Source: Microglena sp. YARC (taxonomy: Eukaryota > Chlorophyta > Chlorophyceae > Chlamydomonadales > Chlamydomonadaceae). From it: a DNA stretch of 64,000 nt. Below are positions 22,304-32,016 of this stretch, in pieces. The position numbers and the translations under genes were made by a program. The notes beneath the pieces were generated by a model. The model did no database searches, had not been told where the DNA came from, and saw only the letters and a list, made by a program, of their open reading frames with translations. The stretch lies in assembly GCA_022414725.1 (NCBI GenBank), contig CM039462.1:181758103-181822102 (forward strand), written 5' to 3'. Position 1 is the first letter of the stretch. Each line of letters starts with the position of its first letter.

Positions 22304-24186
22304 TCACTTCACCCCCTGCTATACCTGGTGGTTTATACCGGACCAGGCATTGCGACGATGTGGCCGTCACAGATGATGTGAGTGATGACCTCGAACACTG
22401 GTCCGGGTCAGATACTGCGTATGGCTGGGGTGTTCCAGTGTACCCAGGCTTCGACGATTTAGAGGCAAAGGAGGCCGGCCTTGTTCAACCACGCATGAGT
22501 GCTGCGCTGGGGGCTTTATTACCGGTTACTGCTGATACTGCTGATATCCCCGCTGCCCATGTACAAGTACACTGCTTGTACGTGGGGGCTTTTATTTCTA
22601 CCTCTACTGAACTCTCTTATAAAGCTGCAATGTTACCTACCAACCCTGACAGAGATCTCTGGCTGCAGGCTATGAAGGATGAGATGGCCTCCCTCCATGC
22701 TCATGGCACTTGGGTCCTCACTCCACAGCCTCCTAGGCAGAGGATTCTATCTGGCAGATGGTTATTTGTCAAGAAACATGGGCCTGATGGTTCTTTGCGT
22801 TTTAAAGCTCGTTTTGTAGTTCGTGGTTTTCTGCAACGTCCTGGGCTGGACTACCATGATGTATATGCCCCCGTCTCCTCTAAAGCAGGTCTTCGTGTGC
22901 TCCTTGCTGCCATCACTCATAGAAAAAATGTTTGTGAGGCAGCTGGACATCAAGACTGCATTCTTGAATGCCAAGCTGGAACCTGGTCTGGACCTGTTCT
23001 GTTACCAGCCTGAGGGCTTTCATGAACTTGGTCCTGACAATGTTCCCCTTGTGTGCAAGCTGATTAAATCTCTTTATGGTTTGAAGCAGGCACCCAGGGC
23101 TTGGAGCAAAGATGTAAAGCAGGTTTTGGTTGCCCACGGTTTTACCATGTGCAAGCTGAACCTGCTCTGTATTTCAGGAGGGATTCTACTGGTGGGTGGA
23201 GCTATGTCCTGACCTATGTGGATGACTTTATCTGTGCTTTTAGTGAGCTGCATAGGTATGCCTTGCTGATCAAGGCTATGGAAGCAGCTGGGTGGGAAGT
23301 CAAGGAAATGGGTGTACCTGTCCAGTTCCTTTCATTGGACATGACTTGTACACTTGATTCTGACGGCAGGTGTGTTAAGATCGACCTCTCCCAGCACTCC
23401 TACATTGTTGAGCTGGTGGAGCAGTTTGGTCTCACTGCTGCTACCAAGCCCAAGTTTTCAGTTCCCATGGCCAAGTGCACTGTCACTGATCCTCCTGGAG
23501 AACCTCTGGCCTCTAATAGCCAGTACCTCTCTCTTGTGGGGGCTTTGCTGTACCTGGCTACCTGCACAAGGCCTGATATTTCTTTTGCTGTGAGCTACCT
23601 GTCCAGGTTTTCTGCTCAACCCACTGCCCCCCTGTGGGCTGCAGCCAAGCGCTTGCTTTTGTATTTGAGAGAACATTCCCATCTGGGCCTCACTTACACT
23701 CACAGCCCTGGTTTCTCTTTTACTGTCTTTAGTGACTCATCCTTTGCTGATGATGGGTCTGACAGGAGATCTCAGACTGGCTATGCTGTGCTTGCTGGAG
23801 GCTGACTTGTGAACTGGATGAGCAAAAGGCAACCCACTGTTGCTGTTAGCTCCAGTGAGGCTGAGTATCAGGCCCTGTCTCAGACTGCCAGGGAGGTGCA
23901 ATGGTTGAAAAAGTTGAGAATTGATCTAGGGCTGCCTTGTGACCTGGTCACCATTCAGGGTGACAACTTGGGGTCCTTGAGCTGGGCCAATGACTGTCAG
24001 CTGCTCCCTCGCAACAAGCACATTGATGTCATCCATCACTATATCCAGGAGCTGGTGGAGGATGGCCAGGTGGATGTTGCCTATGTTAACACTAAGGACA
24101 ACTGTGCTGACCCCTTCACCAAGCCCCTTGATCCTATGGTGTTCTGGCGTTTCATTCGCATGTTTGGAATGACTGCTTCTCCTTAA
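22304..24186 (+). pseudogene. Element B reverse transcriptase and RNase H
   Basis: RT in three frames: RWLFVKKHGPDGSLRFKARF up to 23013; then FVRQLDIKTAFLNA and YGLKQAPRAW after a six-A run at about 22923-22928; then LTYVDDFICAF after a lost G near 23153. RNase H follows, with VFSDSSFADD, SSSEAEYQALSQTAREVQWL, NKHIDVIHHYI and ADPFTKPL, ending at TAA 24184-24186. A TGA at 23803-23805 interrupts it. The duplicate copy (39121 on) has five A instead of six and stays in frame there, so that lesion may be a sequencing error; the other two are shared by both copies. Confidence 0.9.
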
Positions 24187-24576
24187 ACCAATTTTTTTGG
24201 TTACATGTATTCTAGAATTTTGGTTACATGTATTCTGGAATTTTTGGTTACATTTTAGGGTTTCTTTGGTTACATTTAGAGTTTCTTTAAGTTATCATTG
24301 ATTGGCATTAGGTTCCTATTCCCGGATCGGGTTTTCTATACCGTTGTTACCCGACTTTGATATTTAGTTGTCCTCTTATATCCACTTGGCAAATTTTGGT
24401 TCTTTGCCTTGCTTCATACCTTCCCTTACACCCTTCGGGTTTCATTTGAAGTTTCTCTCGATTTTTTTTTCGGAGTTCTTTGATTTTTTTTTTTTTAATT
24501 TGTTACATATAGTTCTATGTCACCAGTGCCATAGGTGGAGTAGTACTATTGTATGTCACCTGTGTCATAGGTGGAG
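24187..24576 (+). other. Element B 3' untranslated region
   Basis: Starts with short repeats of TTTGGTTACAT-type words (24197-24275), then the block shared with C and D, poly-T runs, and the twin CATAGGTGGAG boxes ending at the LTR. No coding potential. Confidence 0.6.
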
Positions 24577-24900
24577 TATCAGCATGTATAGCGGTGCTCT
24601 CACGCGTTTTATGACTTGGTGACTACTTATGTACTCCCTTAGAACTATCGGCTCTCCTGAGCCAGCTTCCCGTGGGACTGAGTCATCTTGAGATGACTCA
24701 GTGGCAGCTTCCTGTCACCTACGTCTCCGGTCTGATCTGTACCCTGTTAGGTTCCTGTCTACCGCCTCCTTTCACCACAGGTGCCCCTTTATGGGTCTCC
24801 TGTGTCTGTAACGTTATCCTTGTCTCCGTGTATAGATTGGTGCGTCTGTTCCGCTGCTTTAATCTACTGTCCACTCTACCGGAGTGATTTCAAGCTGATA
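24577..24900 (+). repeat. Element B 3' LTR
   Basis: 324 bp, one difference from the 5' LTR. Followed by ATCAG and the LINE linker. Repeated at 40769-41092 as part of the duplicated segment. Confidence 0.92.
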
Positions 24901-24905
24901 ATCAG

Positions 24906-25440
24906 CAGTTAGAGAGAGGCAGTAGTCAGGGAGGAGAAGATTTTGTAGGTGTTGTTGTATTTTGATTTTAGTGGTAGGTGAGTATGTACCTGCCGTATGA
25001 GGTGTGCTTCTGAGCTCCATGTATTGTTGTTGGTCAAGGTGGGTGGAGGCTGTTCGAAGTGCTTTAATGTGTTTAATATGGTAGTTAAGACGTCTGTAAG
25101 TTTTAGCAGTTTGTCTGGGCAAAAAAATGCCTGGTGTGCTAGACTTAATGGGGCAGATGTCAGTCATGATGGAAAGAGCTTGGTGTAGAGTGATCATGAG
25201 ATGATCTGCCATGCTGTTAAGATTTTCTGGCATGGTGGCTGTGAGTTCTTGTCTAATAAATTGGATGTGTGCAGATGTTTTATCTTCTCCCAGTAAAGTT
25301 TGTGCTATAGTCCAGGCTTTACTTATGTTGATGTGGCTGTGTTGAAATTGATGGAGAAATTTATTTGAGATTGCCTCTTTGGCTTTGGCCATGTCCTGTT
25401 GCTTGAGAGGGAGTTGCAGTTGGGGTGTTGGATTGTGAGG
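24906..25440 (-). pseudogene. LINE linker between APE endonuclease and RT
   Basis: About 178 codons open on the minus strand, flanked by elements D and B. It begins HNPTPQLQLPLKQQDMAKAK and includes WTIAQTLLGEDKTSAHIQF and TYRRLNYHIKHIKALRT; probably alpha-helical, as expected for the spacer between endonuclease and RT in LINE proteins. With the 5-bp duplications removed it joins in phase to the endonuclease at 29381 and to the RT at 10924. No catalytic motif is seen. Confidence 0.8.
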
Positions 25441-25775
25441 TATCAGCTTGGATAACACTCCGGAGAGTGGACAAAGTGTGGGCAGACACGCCAATCTATA
25501 AATGCGGAGACGAGAGTAAGTTACAAGCACAGGAGACCCATTAAGGGGCACCAGTGGAGAAAGGGGCGGCAGCCAGGAACCTAACAGGGTACAGGCCAGA
25601 CCGGTGACGCAGCCAACAGGAAGCTGTCACTGAGTCACTCAAGGATGACTCAGTCTACAGGAAGCTGTCACTACGGGAAGCTGGCACAGTACTGGCAGAG
25701 CCGATAGTTCTAAGGAAGTACGTAAGTAGTCACCAAGTCATAAAACGCGTGAGAGCACCGCAATTCATGCTGACA
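25441..25775 (-). repeat. Element D 3' LTR
   Basis: On its own strand it begins TGTCAGC and ends GCTGATA. It contains the inverted pair CTGAGTCA / TGACTCAG separated by 8 nt (25630-25653), at the place of the B and C hairpins. Confidence 0.9.
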
Positions 25776-27519
25776 CTCCACCTATGACACAGGTGACATA
25801 CAATACTACTTCTCCACCTATGGCACTGGGGACATAGAACTATATGTAACAGATAAAAACAAATTAAAGAACTCCGAAAAATCGAGAGAACTTCAAATGA
25901 AACCCAAAGGGTGAAAGGAAGGAATGAAACAAGGCAAAAACAAAAGTTTGCCAAGGTAGAAAAGGATGAAAAAACCGAATATCAAAGTTGGGGAACAACG
26001 GTATAGAAAACCCGATCCGGGAATAGGAACCTAACGCCAATCAATGATAACCAAAGAGACAGATTGAAATATCGTGTGAGAGCAGCACACGAGAGAATCA
26101 AAGCCTAAAGGACGCAGACAAGAGGACACTAAAGTCCACTATGGAAGAAAAAAAAGTCGATGGAAAAATCCACTACCTTAAAAACTATTCTTAGCATAGA
26201 ATCCATGACTAGGTTGGGATGAAAAAAACCATGATGAACTGGTTTCTTACTCAAAGATGGAAGTAAGAAGATGTATGAAAGTTAATTATCATAAATCCCC
26301 AGTTACGGCACTAACGAAAACATTATAGGAGGTGGGTATCGCACCGCAAAGAACTCATGCACTCAAGACACACCAAGCGCCTAACCACAAGCAAACCAAA
26401 CCTGCAGCAACTGAAAAATCCAAAGGATGCGAAGTTGAACTTCAAGGAACTCGTAACCAACAAAGGAAACAAAGTCCAATGAACAATAGAAGTTTAGACG
26501 TACAAACACAGTACAGAAAACTTATTGTTCACTTGAAAAATTAGTAAACGCATAAAAAAGGACGTCAAAGAATTTACTGCAAAGGATGGACGGAAAGGGC
26601 GCTTGAAATACACTCGGAAGAACAAGAAAGAGGTGAGCGGCGGTACATCTGCAAGTACAACTGCAAGCGTACCCAGCCCACCAATTAACATTAAAATCCG
26701 AAGGGAAACAACTACTACACTCCACAAAAAGCTCTAATCACCTAAGGGGCGGGTGATCTAAAAACAGTGTGGAGTAAAAAGAAATAGCTAATCTATGATG
26801 AGCTCCACCGTTTGAACCATCTGCCTATGGAACTAAGAGTCAGAAACCATCAAGACGCTATAACGGTGGTCTGAATTAATTACCACCTTCCACCAAAACC
26901 AAGAAAGACAGCTGAAAGGAAGCTGCCTAAACAAAGCGTCGTAACGCTCCACCAATCTAGACTACCCTATAAGACAGTCTAGGCGGTGCTGAGGAATAGG
27001 CACCCACACATAGGGCCATGTTAACCTACGTATGAGAACCAGCAGCACCTAAAACAATGAATCCTGGGTTGACTGTAACACCCCAGCCATACGCAGTATC
27101 AAACTAGACCAGTGTTCAAGATCATCACTTGCGCTATCGGCAACGGCTACGTCATCACAGTGACTATTAGGCAATGGACCTGATCCAGGTACCACTATGA
27201 TCAAAGGCTGTCTAAATCCTAAAGCTTCACCGATAAAACGTGGCACAGAGGAGGGCCTGGCGACCCCCTGAGTTTCGGCTAAGATTATAGTTTGGATATA
27301 CAACTCCCACCCGCTCTAAAACTTCACACACAATACAGCAAGATCAGGCCCTGGTCTAGAATGCAACAATGATACATCCCAGCCAGGCCAGCCAACAACA
27401 ATTGGGGTTGTTAAAGGGCGTAGGGAATTACCGGCGCCACGTAACATATCACCGTTTGATGACAGGAGGGATGCAAGCAGGCACGGGGACCCATACTAAT
27501 GGGAGAGCCCAGTAAGACA

Positions 27520-27915
27520 GTTTAGACTAACTGGAGATAGAGAGTACATCACTACTCACTACTAACTGGCGCAACATCGGATCCCAAATATAATAACCCT
27601 TACTCACCAGGGAATACCCAACCAGTCTACCAAATAATGCCTTTTTAACTAGCTTGTTGCGTTACTTCCCAATACTAAGGTGACATAGCAAGGGCAACCA
27701 AACAAACGCAACAACGACACATCAGGTGCAACCCCAAAGAAAAGCTCCAAAGGAGTCTTGTCTCCCTAGATGAACAGTCGATTGCGAAGATAACACACTA
27801 GCACCATGCTGAGCAGTGTCATCATCAACAACTCATGACTGCCCCAACTAATCGAGATCAACCGTGCCTCTATACCACTTAACTAAAAATTCCTAAGCCC
27901 TATCAGAACTCAAAC
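27520..27915 (-). pseudogene. Element D integrase remnant
   Basis: Words such as APDVSLLRLFGCPCYVTL (across a shift) and FGRLVGYSLVSKGYYIW identify the integrase C-terminal region; the catalytic core is reduced to traces of the NATVERYNG segment. It has the same endpoints as the remnant in element A, which is the main evidence for a shared deletion derivative. No function as protein is expected. Confidence 0.7.
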
Positions 27916-28062
27916 ACTTGAACCCAAACTCACGTAGCTAAGGCATACACCTAAGGGGGGAACCAGGGGCACGGGAAGACAAAGTAGCAACCTCTGTCGA
28001 ACCACGGAACGCACCCAGGGGTCACAAGGAGCCTAAGAGAGAAAAATATCCACCAAGATATC

Positions 28063-28371
28063 ATGCCAAAGATCCTCCACGGCCGCTGGACTAGGGCCAG
28101 GACGGCGTCCACTTCGGCCTGTAGCATGGGCGAAGTCCGGCGCTGCGAGACCTGGGATCACAGAAGGTGGGGAAGCGTTAGGTCGAAGTCGAGATTAGAG
28201 GTATGGGAAAAAGGAGACGAGAATGACAGTGCAGCAAGTCGCACCTCGTGCAGAAAATCGCACCAATGGCAGAAAATCGCAAATCGCAAGGGCAGAATTC
28301 GAAAATTTATCGCTAGGATGCGAAAAGCAGAGCCGAGGCATGTAAAGGTCCTAATATTCCGCCGTCGATGA
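28063..28371 (+). CDS. Hypothetical basic 102-aa ORF, antisense inside element D
   Basis: Starts MPKILHGRWTRARTAS, same length as its counterpart in element A (3497-3805), with about ten substitutions, several conservative (R/K, D/E, F/L). Arg/Lys-rich, no cysteine motif, no signal peptide or membrane segment. It lies in a segment missing from autonomous elements. It could be a passenger gene, a captured host fragment, or a chance frame; a test of synonymous versus non-synonymous change over more copies would decide. Confidence 0.25.
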   Translation: MPKILHGRWTRARTASTSACSMGEVRRCETWDHRRWGSVRSKSRLEVWEKGDENDSAASRTSCRKSHQWQKIANRKGRIRKFIARMRKAEPRHVKVLIFRRR

Positions 28372-28499
28372 TCAGTCAATCCCAAGTCCCCCCCTCTATC
28401 GCTCGACTCACCCGGTTGGGGGGTAGAGGGAGCCCCCTGCTTCCTACCACCTCCAGAATCTCCAGGTAGCACAGAGCCACTAGAGCGCAAGCTCATGCC

Positions 28500-29003
28500 A
28501 GTAGCCGACCGTCGGCTGGGCAGAGCAAAGGGGGCACAGACGACGTAGACATCAGCAAGGAGCTTGGTCGGCTTGGCAACCTCCGGTATGCAGGCAGAGC
28601 CTCAAACACCGGAGAAAGGTTAGCGACGTCAAGGACGCGAGCAGACGAAGACGGGGTATCTCCACCGATGTCCAGGCTAGTCGCCGACTTGAGTCTGCAC
28701 GTCACAGTCATCTACGACAGACGGGAGGAGGCGACAGACGGCAGGGGAGGAAAAGGAAGAGAAGATGGAGGAATGACCGGGGGGGGGTTACTTCCACGAT
28801 GGCGGAAGGACTCTCATGACCGTTAGCAGAGGCCGCTGGCGCACAAACATTTAGTCAATCATCAAGAGGAGCCGGGTCCTCCGTTGGAAGGACCGGTCAC
28901 AGCCATCGCTGAGAATGATACTGCGCATCCCGCGCGTCCATGAAAGACCATCCATGTCATGGAGTTTCTCAAAATTAGCGGGAGGTCCTCGCGGAAGTTG
29001 CAT
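28500..29003 (-). pseudogene. Element D gag N-terminal remnant
   Basis: ATG at 29003-29001 begins MQLPRGPPA, the gag start shared with B and C, followed by SDGCDR and, after a shift, traces of the CAPAA segment and of GGDTPSSSARVLDVA (compare GGVTPSSATRVFHTS in C). The capsid core and zinc knuckle are deleted. It may still hold the packaging signal, which in LTR elements often lies in the 5' gag region (inference). Confidence 0.65.
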
Positions 29004-29040
29004 CGTAAAGCAGTGGTGGTAAATGAAGGACCGTATAACC

Positions 29041-29375
29041 TATCAGCTTGGATAACACTCCGGAGAGTGGACAAAGTGTGGGCAGACACGCCAATCTATA
29101 AATGCGGAGACGAGAGTAAGTTACAAGCACAGGAGACCCATTAAGGGGCACCAGTGGAGAAAGGGGCGGCAGCCAGGAACCTAACAGGGTACAGGCCAGA
29201 CCGGTGACGCAGCCAACAGGAAGCTGTCACTGAGTCACTCAAGGATGACTCAGTCTACAGGAAGCTGTCACTACGGGAAGCTGGCACAGTACTGGCAGAG
29301 CCGATAGTTCTAAGGAAGTACATAAGTAGTCACCAAGTCATAAAACGCGTGAGAGCACCGCAATTCATGCTGACA
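29041..29375 (-). repeat. Element D 5' LTR
   Basis: 335 bp, one difference from 25441-25775 (G/A near the outer end). Followed on its strand by GGTTATACGGTCC, a weaker match to the primer site of B. Confidence 0.9.
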
Positions 29376-29380
29376 TGAGG

Positions 29381-30606
29381 TGGTGTGTCCAGGTTGGGAG
29401 GAGGAAAGAGAGAGGAGGTAATTTGTTGTTCCAGGGTCAAGTGGTCAAGTGTGTCTCCCATTTGGTGTGTGGTTTCTGTCACCATGGTTGCAGGTGGAGG
29501 GTTGATGAGAATGATGTCATCTATCCTGCTGCTGTAGGAGGTGTTGTCTGAGTAAGTATGGGGACGTGGAGATGGTTGGATGTGAATTGAATATTTATTA
29601 AGATGCTGGTAGTGAGGCTGGTCCTCCAGGTGATGGACTGTGTTGCTTCTATCAGTAAGGTAGTAAGCTGCATTCCAGTCTCCCCCTGCAATATAGTGGT
29701 GAGAGGGGTTCTGGGATATGATGTAGTGGATGTGTTCATAGATGCGGGCTCTTTTGGCAGGATCATTGCAGGGCATGTAGACACCTAGGATGTGAGTGAT
29801 GTTGTTAATAGTTTGATGAGTGAGATGACCAGCTATGTCAGTAGGGATTTCATGTTTAATTAGGTGTGCAGTAAGAGTCTTTTTGATAAGTGTGATGACT
29901 CCAGCTGAGCGGGTAACAATGTTGTCTGCATTGGTAGCTTGCTTAATGGTTTTGCTGCTGTGATGAAAGTGGTAGTCAGAGAGGTCTTGTTTGATCATAT
30001 TAATTATGCCTGTATTGTTGGAGGTGAGTTTTGTTTCGGTGAGAATAGCAATGTCTGGCTCATTAGTTCGAATATGGTCATAGAGTGTTTCCCAGGATGA
30101 GAAAATGCCTCTGCAGTTGGAGGTGATAATGTTAGTGAGATAGAGTGCAGTTTGCTGTTGTTGAACAGGATATGAAGTAGTATGAGTAATTTTAATTCGT
30201 TTCGTTGGAAGGGTTTTGGTGGTGAGTCTGGAAGGAGCAGGTTTCTTGGTAGGAGGTTCTGCCCCAAAAATTCTGCATTGGCGAAACTTAGTGAAGTCAG
30301 GAAGGACAACTTTGCTAGGTATAGGGAGAGGTGTGTTGTGCATCTGGTGTGTGCAGAGGTGTGAGCGTTTGGTAGTTAGCTTATTTTTCTTTGCAGGAGA
30401 TGTTTTTTGTTTTGATCTGGGAGGTTCCTCATCGTCAGAGACTAAGTAAATAGTTTCTGTGGGGTCTTTTTGATTTAAAGAGAGATCTTCTTGATCTGAT
30501 AGGGTGGAGTCTAGGAGATCAGAGAAGGTTAGATCTGAGGAGTTATCCTGATCTGGTAAGTTGTGATCTGTGAGTTCTGCAGGCCATGGGGAAGTTATGT
30601 GGTCCA
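29381..30606 (-). pseudogene. LINE N-terminus and APE-type endonuclease
   Basis: ATG at 30606 follows a 55-nt leader from the target duplication. The first ~150 residues are acidic, then Lys-rich and disordered, with a SUMO-interaction-like core TIYLVSDDEEP. The APE/EEP endonuclease follows: NIITSNCRGI (Asn), DIAILTETKL (Glu), AGGDWNAAY (GDxN), YSSRIDDIIL (S-R-I-D) and DTLDHLTLEQQ (terminal D-H). All catalytic positions of the family are present; the usual GDFN is GDWN. The role is nicking target DNA to prime reverse transcription. The frame is open for about 409 codons to the element D insertion. Confidence 0.9.
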
Positions 30607-30661
30607 TACTGTGGGGAGAGTCAGGATGGTTGTGAGTGGGTGTGGTGTTACTAGTAGGGTG

Positions 30662-30672
30662 TACATGCCTAT
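30662..30672. repeat. LINE target-site duplication, right copy
   Basis: TACATGCCTAT, identical to 714-724. Followed by GCTGATTCGGTTGCGTCTC, the continuation of the stem-loop repeat unit seen at 355-385. Confidence 0.9.
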
Positions 30673-31203
30673 GCTGATTCGGTTGCGTCTCAGGATTTTA
30701 TGAAATAGGTTGCGTCTTAAGACCCTAACAGGGAACCTTGACATTGTAAAGGATACTATTTGTTACAGGGTTCAAAACGCCTTATGCCGTCTAACCCCCC
30801 CCCCCCCCCCCCCCCCCCTCCCCCCCCACACACACCCTCATAGTCTTACAATTCTAAGTGCATTGTTTCATTGGCTGCCAATCGATTTACGGTTTCATTC
30901 TTTTTCACGATGAGGAACAAAATGTTAACATCGACATTGTCATAATAGCCACCAGAATCATCTCGAGTTCTCGACCATATTGGCGAAGCATATAGAGTTA
31001 GTTAGTTGTTACTGTCCAAGGGTAGACCAAATACCGTAAGCTAAAGGGACTTGCCTAACCCTTGACAGGAGGGCCTTTCACGAAAAAAGCACTGACGAGC
31101 TGACCCCGAAACAATCGTTTACCGACGGGGGCCCTGAGTTCGCGCTTCAGTATAAATTTAATTCCATGATTAATCAAAATCAAGAATCCAGATCTAGACA
31201 CAA
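30673..31203. other. Intergenic sequence with C-homopolymer
   Basis: The first ~50 bases are the interrupted repeat unit (TTGCGTCTCAGG, TTGCGTCTTAAGACC). A C-homopolymer broken by one T lies at about 30797-30827, then ACACACACCC. Nothing else recognisable to 31203. Confidence 0.5.
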
Positions 31204-31512
31204 ATGTCATCTTGGGCAAGGGGAAGGGGCCAGAGCTGTCTCCTTTTCGACTACCAGAGCAGGACAGGTCTTCCATTAGGCCGTCGAGAAGACGCCCTCC
31301 AAATCAAATTTGGGACTGCGCTGCATCCAAACTACGAAGATACCGTATGCTTGAATTCATTATGTAACCTAGAGCGAGACCTGTCCGTTTGTTTGGACCC
31401 AACAGTTGTGTACCTTTCCATGCACTGGGTGGAATGGCTGTTACTTCGTAACAATTACCCCGATGAATTCCTTAAGCAGCCAAGAGCCCACCCCAGAATT
31501 GGAGTTGTGTAA
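31204..31512 (+). CDS. Hypothetical ORF, 102 codons
   Basis: Open frame whose second half reads like ordinary protein (FGTALHPNYEDTVCLNSLCN, then WVEWLLLRNNYPDEFLKQP). No domain, signal peptide or membrane helix is recognised. Neighbours are unassigned DNA and tandem repeats. It could be an exon of a host gene whose other exons I cannot define, or chance. There is no conserved copy elsewhere in the window to support it. Confidence 0.2.
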   Translation: MSSWARGRGQSCLLFDYQSRTGLPLGRREDALQIKFGTALHPNYEDTVCLNSLCNLERDLSVCLDPTVVYLSMHWVEWLLLRNNYPDEFLKQPRAHPRIGVV

Positions 31513-32016
31513 TAGCAAGGTCTCACGCTTCTTTATTCTTTGCGCCACTATCTTCCAAGTCCACCAAGCCTTGCTTCCATTGCTTTGTCTAGGCGTCCAG
31601 GGTTGTTCAAATACCTATTAGAGTTTACGTTACACACGCAGCGCCCTGGCAAAAAGTGCGTGAAAGCCTATGAAACCCGGGGAAACACGTTTCAATAAAA
31701 AAACTGTCAAAAATGAGCGTGTAAACACGCTCATCCCACTGATACTCTCTAGTCTGGAGTGTGCGCCTTTAACTACCATGAAGGCGTCTACAAGTGCTTC
31801 AAGGGTTTTCACATCCCAATCACGAACACAGCCATCTCCAAACATCACACTGTCCGCTTCTCTTGCATTGGCGCGTCTTCGACGGTCTTCCCGTAAACTT
31901 TACGAGGTCGGTCAGACAATGCAGGTTTGGGTTAACGTTTGGTTTGGGGTTAACCCGCCAGGACAGAGAGACCACGGAAATTTGAACACCCTCTCCGACC
32001 CTACCCACCTGGACCC
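31513..32016. other. Unassigned sequence
   Basis: Short open frames exist on both strands (for example a minus-strand frame starting MMFGDGCVRDWDVKTLEALV at 31848) but none has supporting motifs, splice context or a second copy. Nothing definite is seen. Confidence 0.3.

Larger units (their letters stand above)
10925..24900 (+). mobile_element. Copia element B, near-autonomous, carrying element C
   Basis: LTRs of 324 bp (10925-11248, 24577-24900) differ at one site. The 5-bp duplication ATCAG (10920-10924, 24901-24905) marks insertion into the LINE. Element C sits in its gag gene at 11882-18916. Without C, B is about 6.9 kb: gag 11286-11881 plus 18922-20476, an in-frame UAG, then protease, integrase, RT and RNase H (20477-24186). 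The PR-INT-RT-RH order defines Copia (Pseudoviridae). A handful of one-base shifts and one TGA inactivate this copy, some possibly sequencing errors. Confidence 0.93.
25441..29375 (-). mobile_element. Copia element D, non-autonomous derivative
   Basis: 3,935 bp, minus strand, 335-bp LTRs (25441-25775, 29041-29375) with a single mismatch and the duplication TGAGG (25436-25440, 29376-29380). From its 5' end (29375): LTR, gag remnant (29003 down to about 28500), private segment with the conserved 102-codon antisense frame, integrase remnant (about 27900-27520), spacer (about 27330-27050), private pyrimidine-rich segment (about 26990-26070), 3' UTR block shared with B and C, LTR. It has no protease, RT or RNase H and must be mobilised in trans. 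It is one of the youngest insertions here. Confidence 0.92.
725..30661 (-). mobile_element. Full-length dual-endonuclease LINE (Dualen/RandI-like), split by Copia insertions
   Basis: One non-LTR retrotransposon lies on the minus strand between 11-bp target-site duplications. Its parts are 29381-30661, 24906-25440, 6837-10924 and 725-2450, about 7,630 bp in all once elements A, B (holding C) and D and their 5-bp duplications are removed. The reading frame rejoins exactly across the B and D sites. Order in the element: 55-nt 5' leader, ATG at 30606, APE endonuclease, linker, RT, unassigned region, RNase H, CCHC, restriction-like endonuclease, stop at 990, about 265 nt of 3' UTR and a tail of three AATTTC-like units (725-745). 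Several single-base frameshifts make this copy inactive as read. APE plus restriction-like endonuclease plus RNase H in one LINE is the hallmark of Dualen/RandI; the clade call is inferred from domains, not from a tree. Confidence 0.85.
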
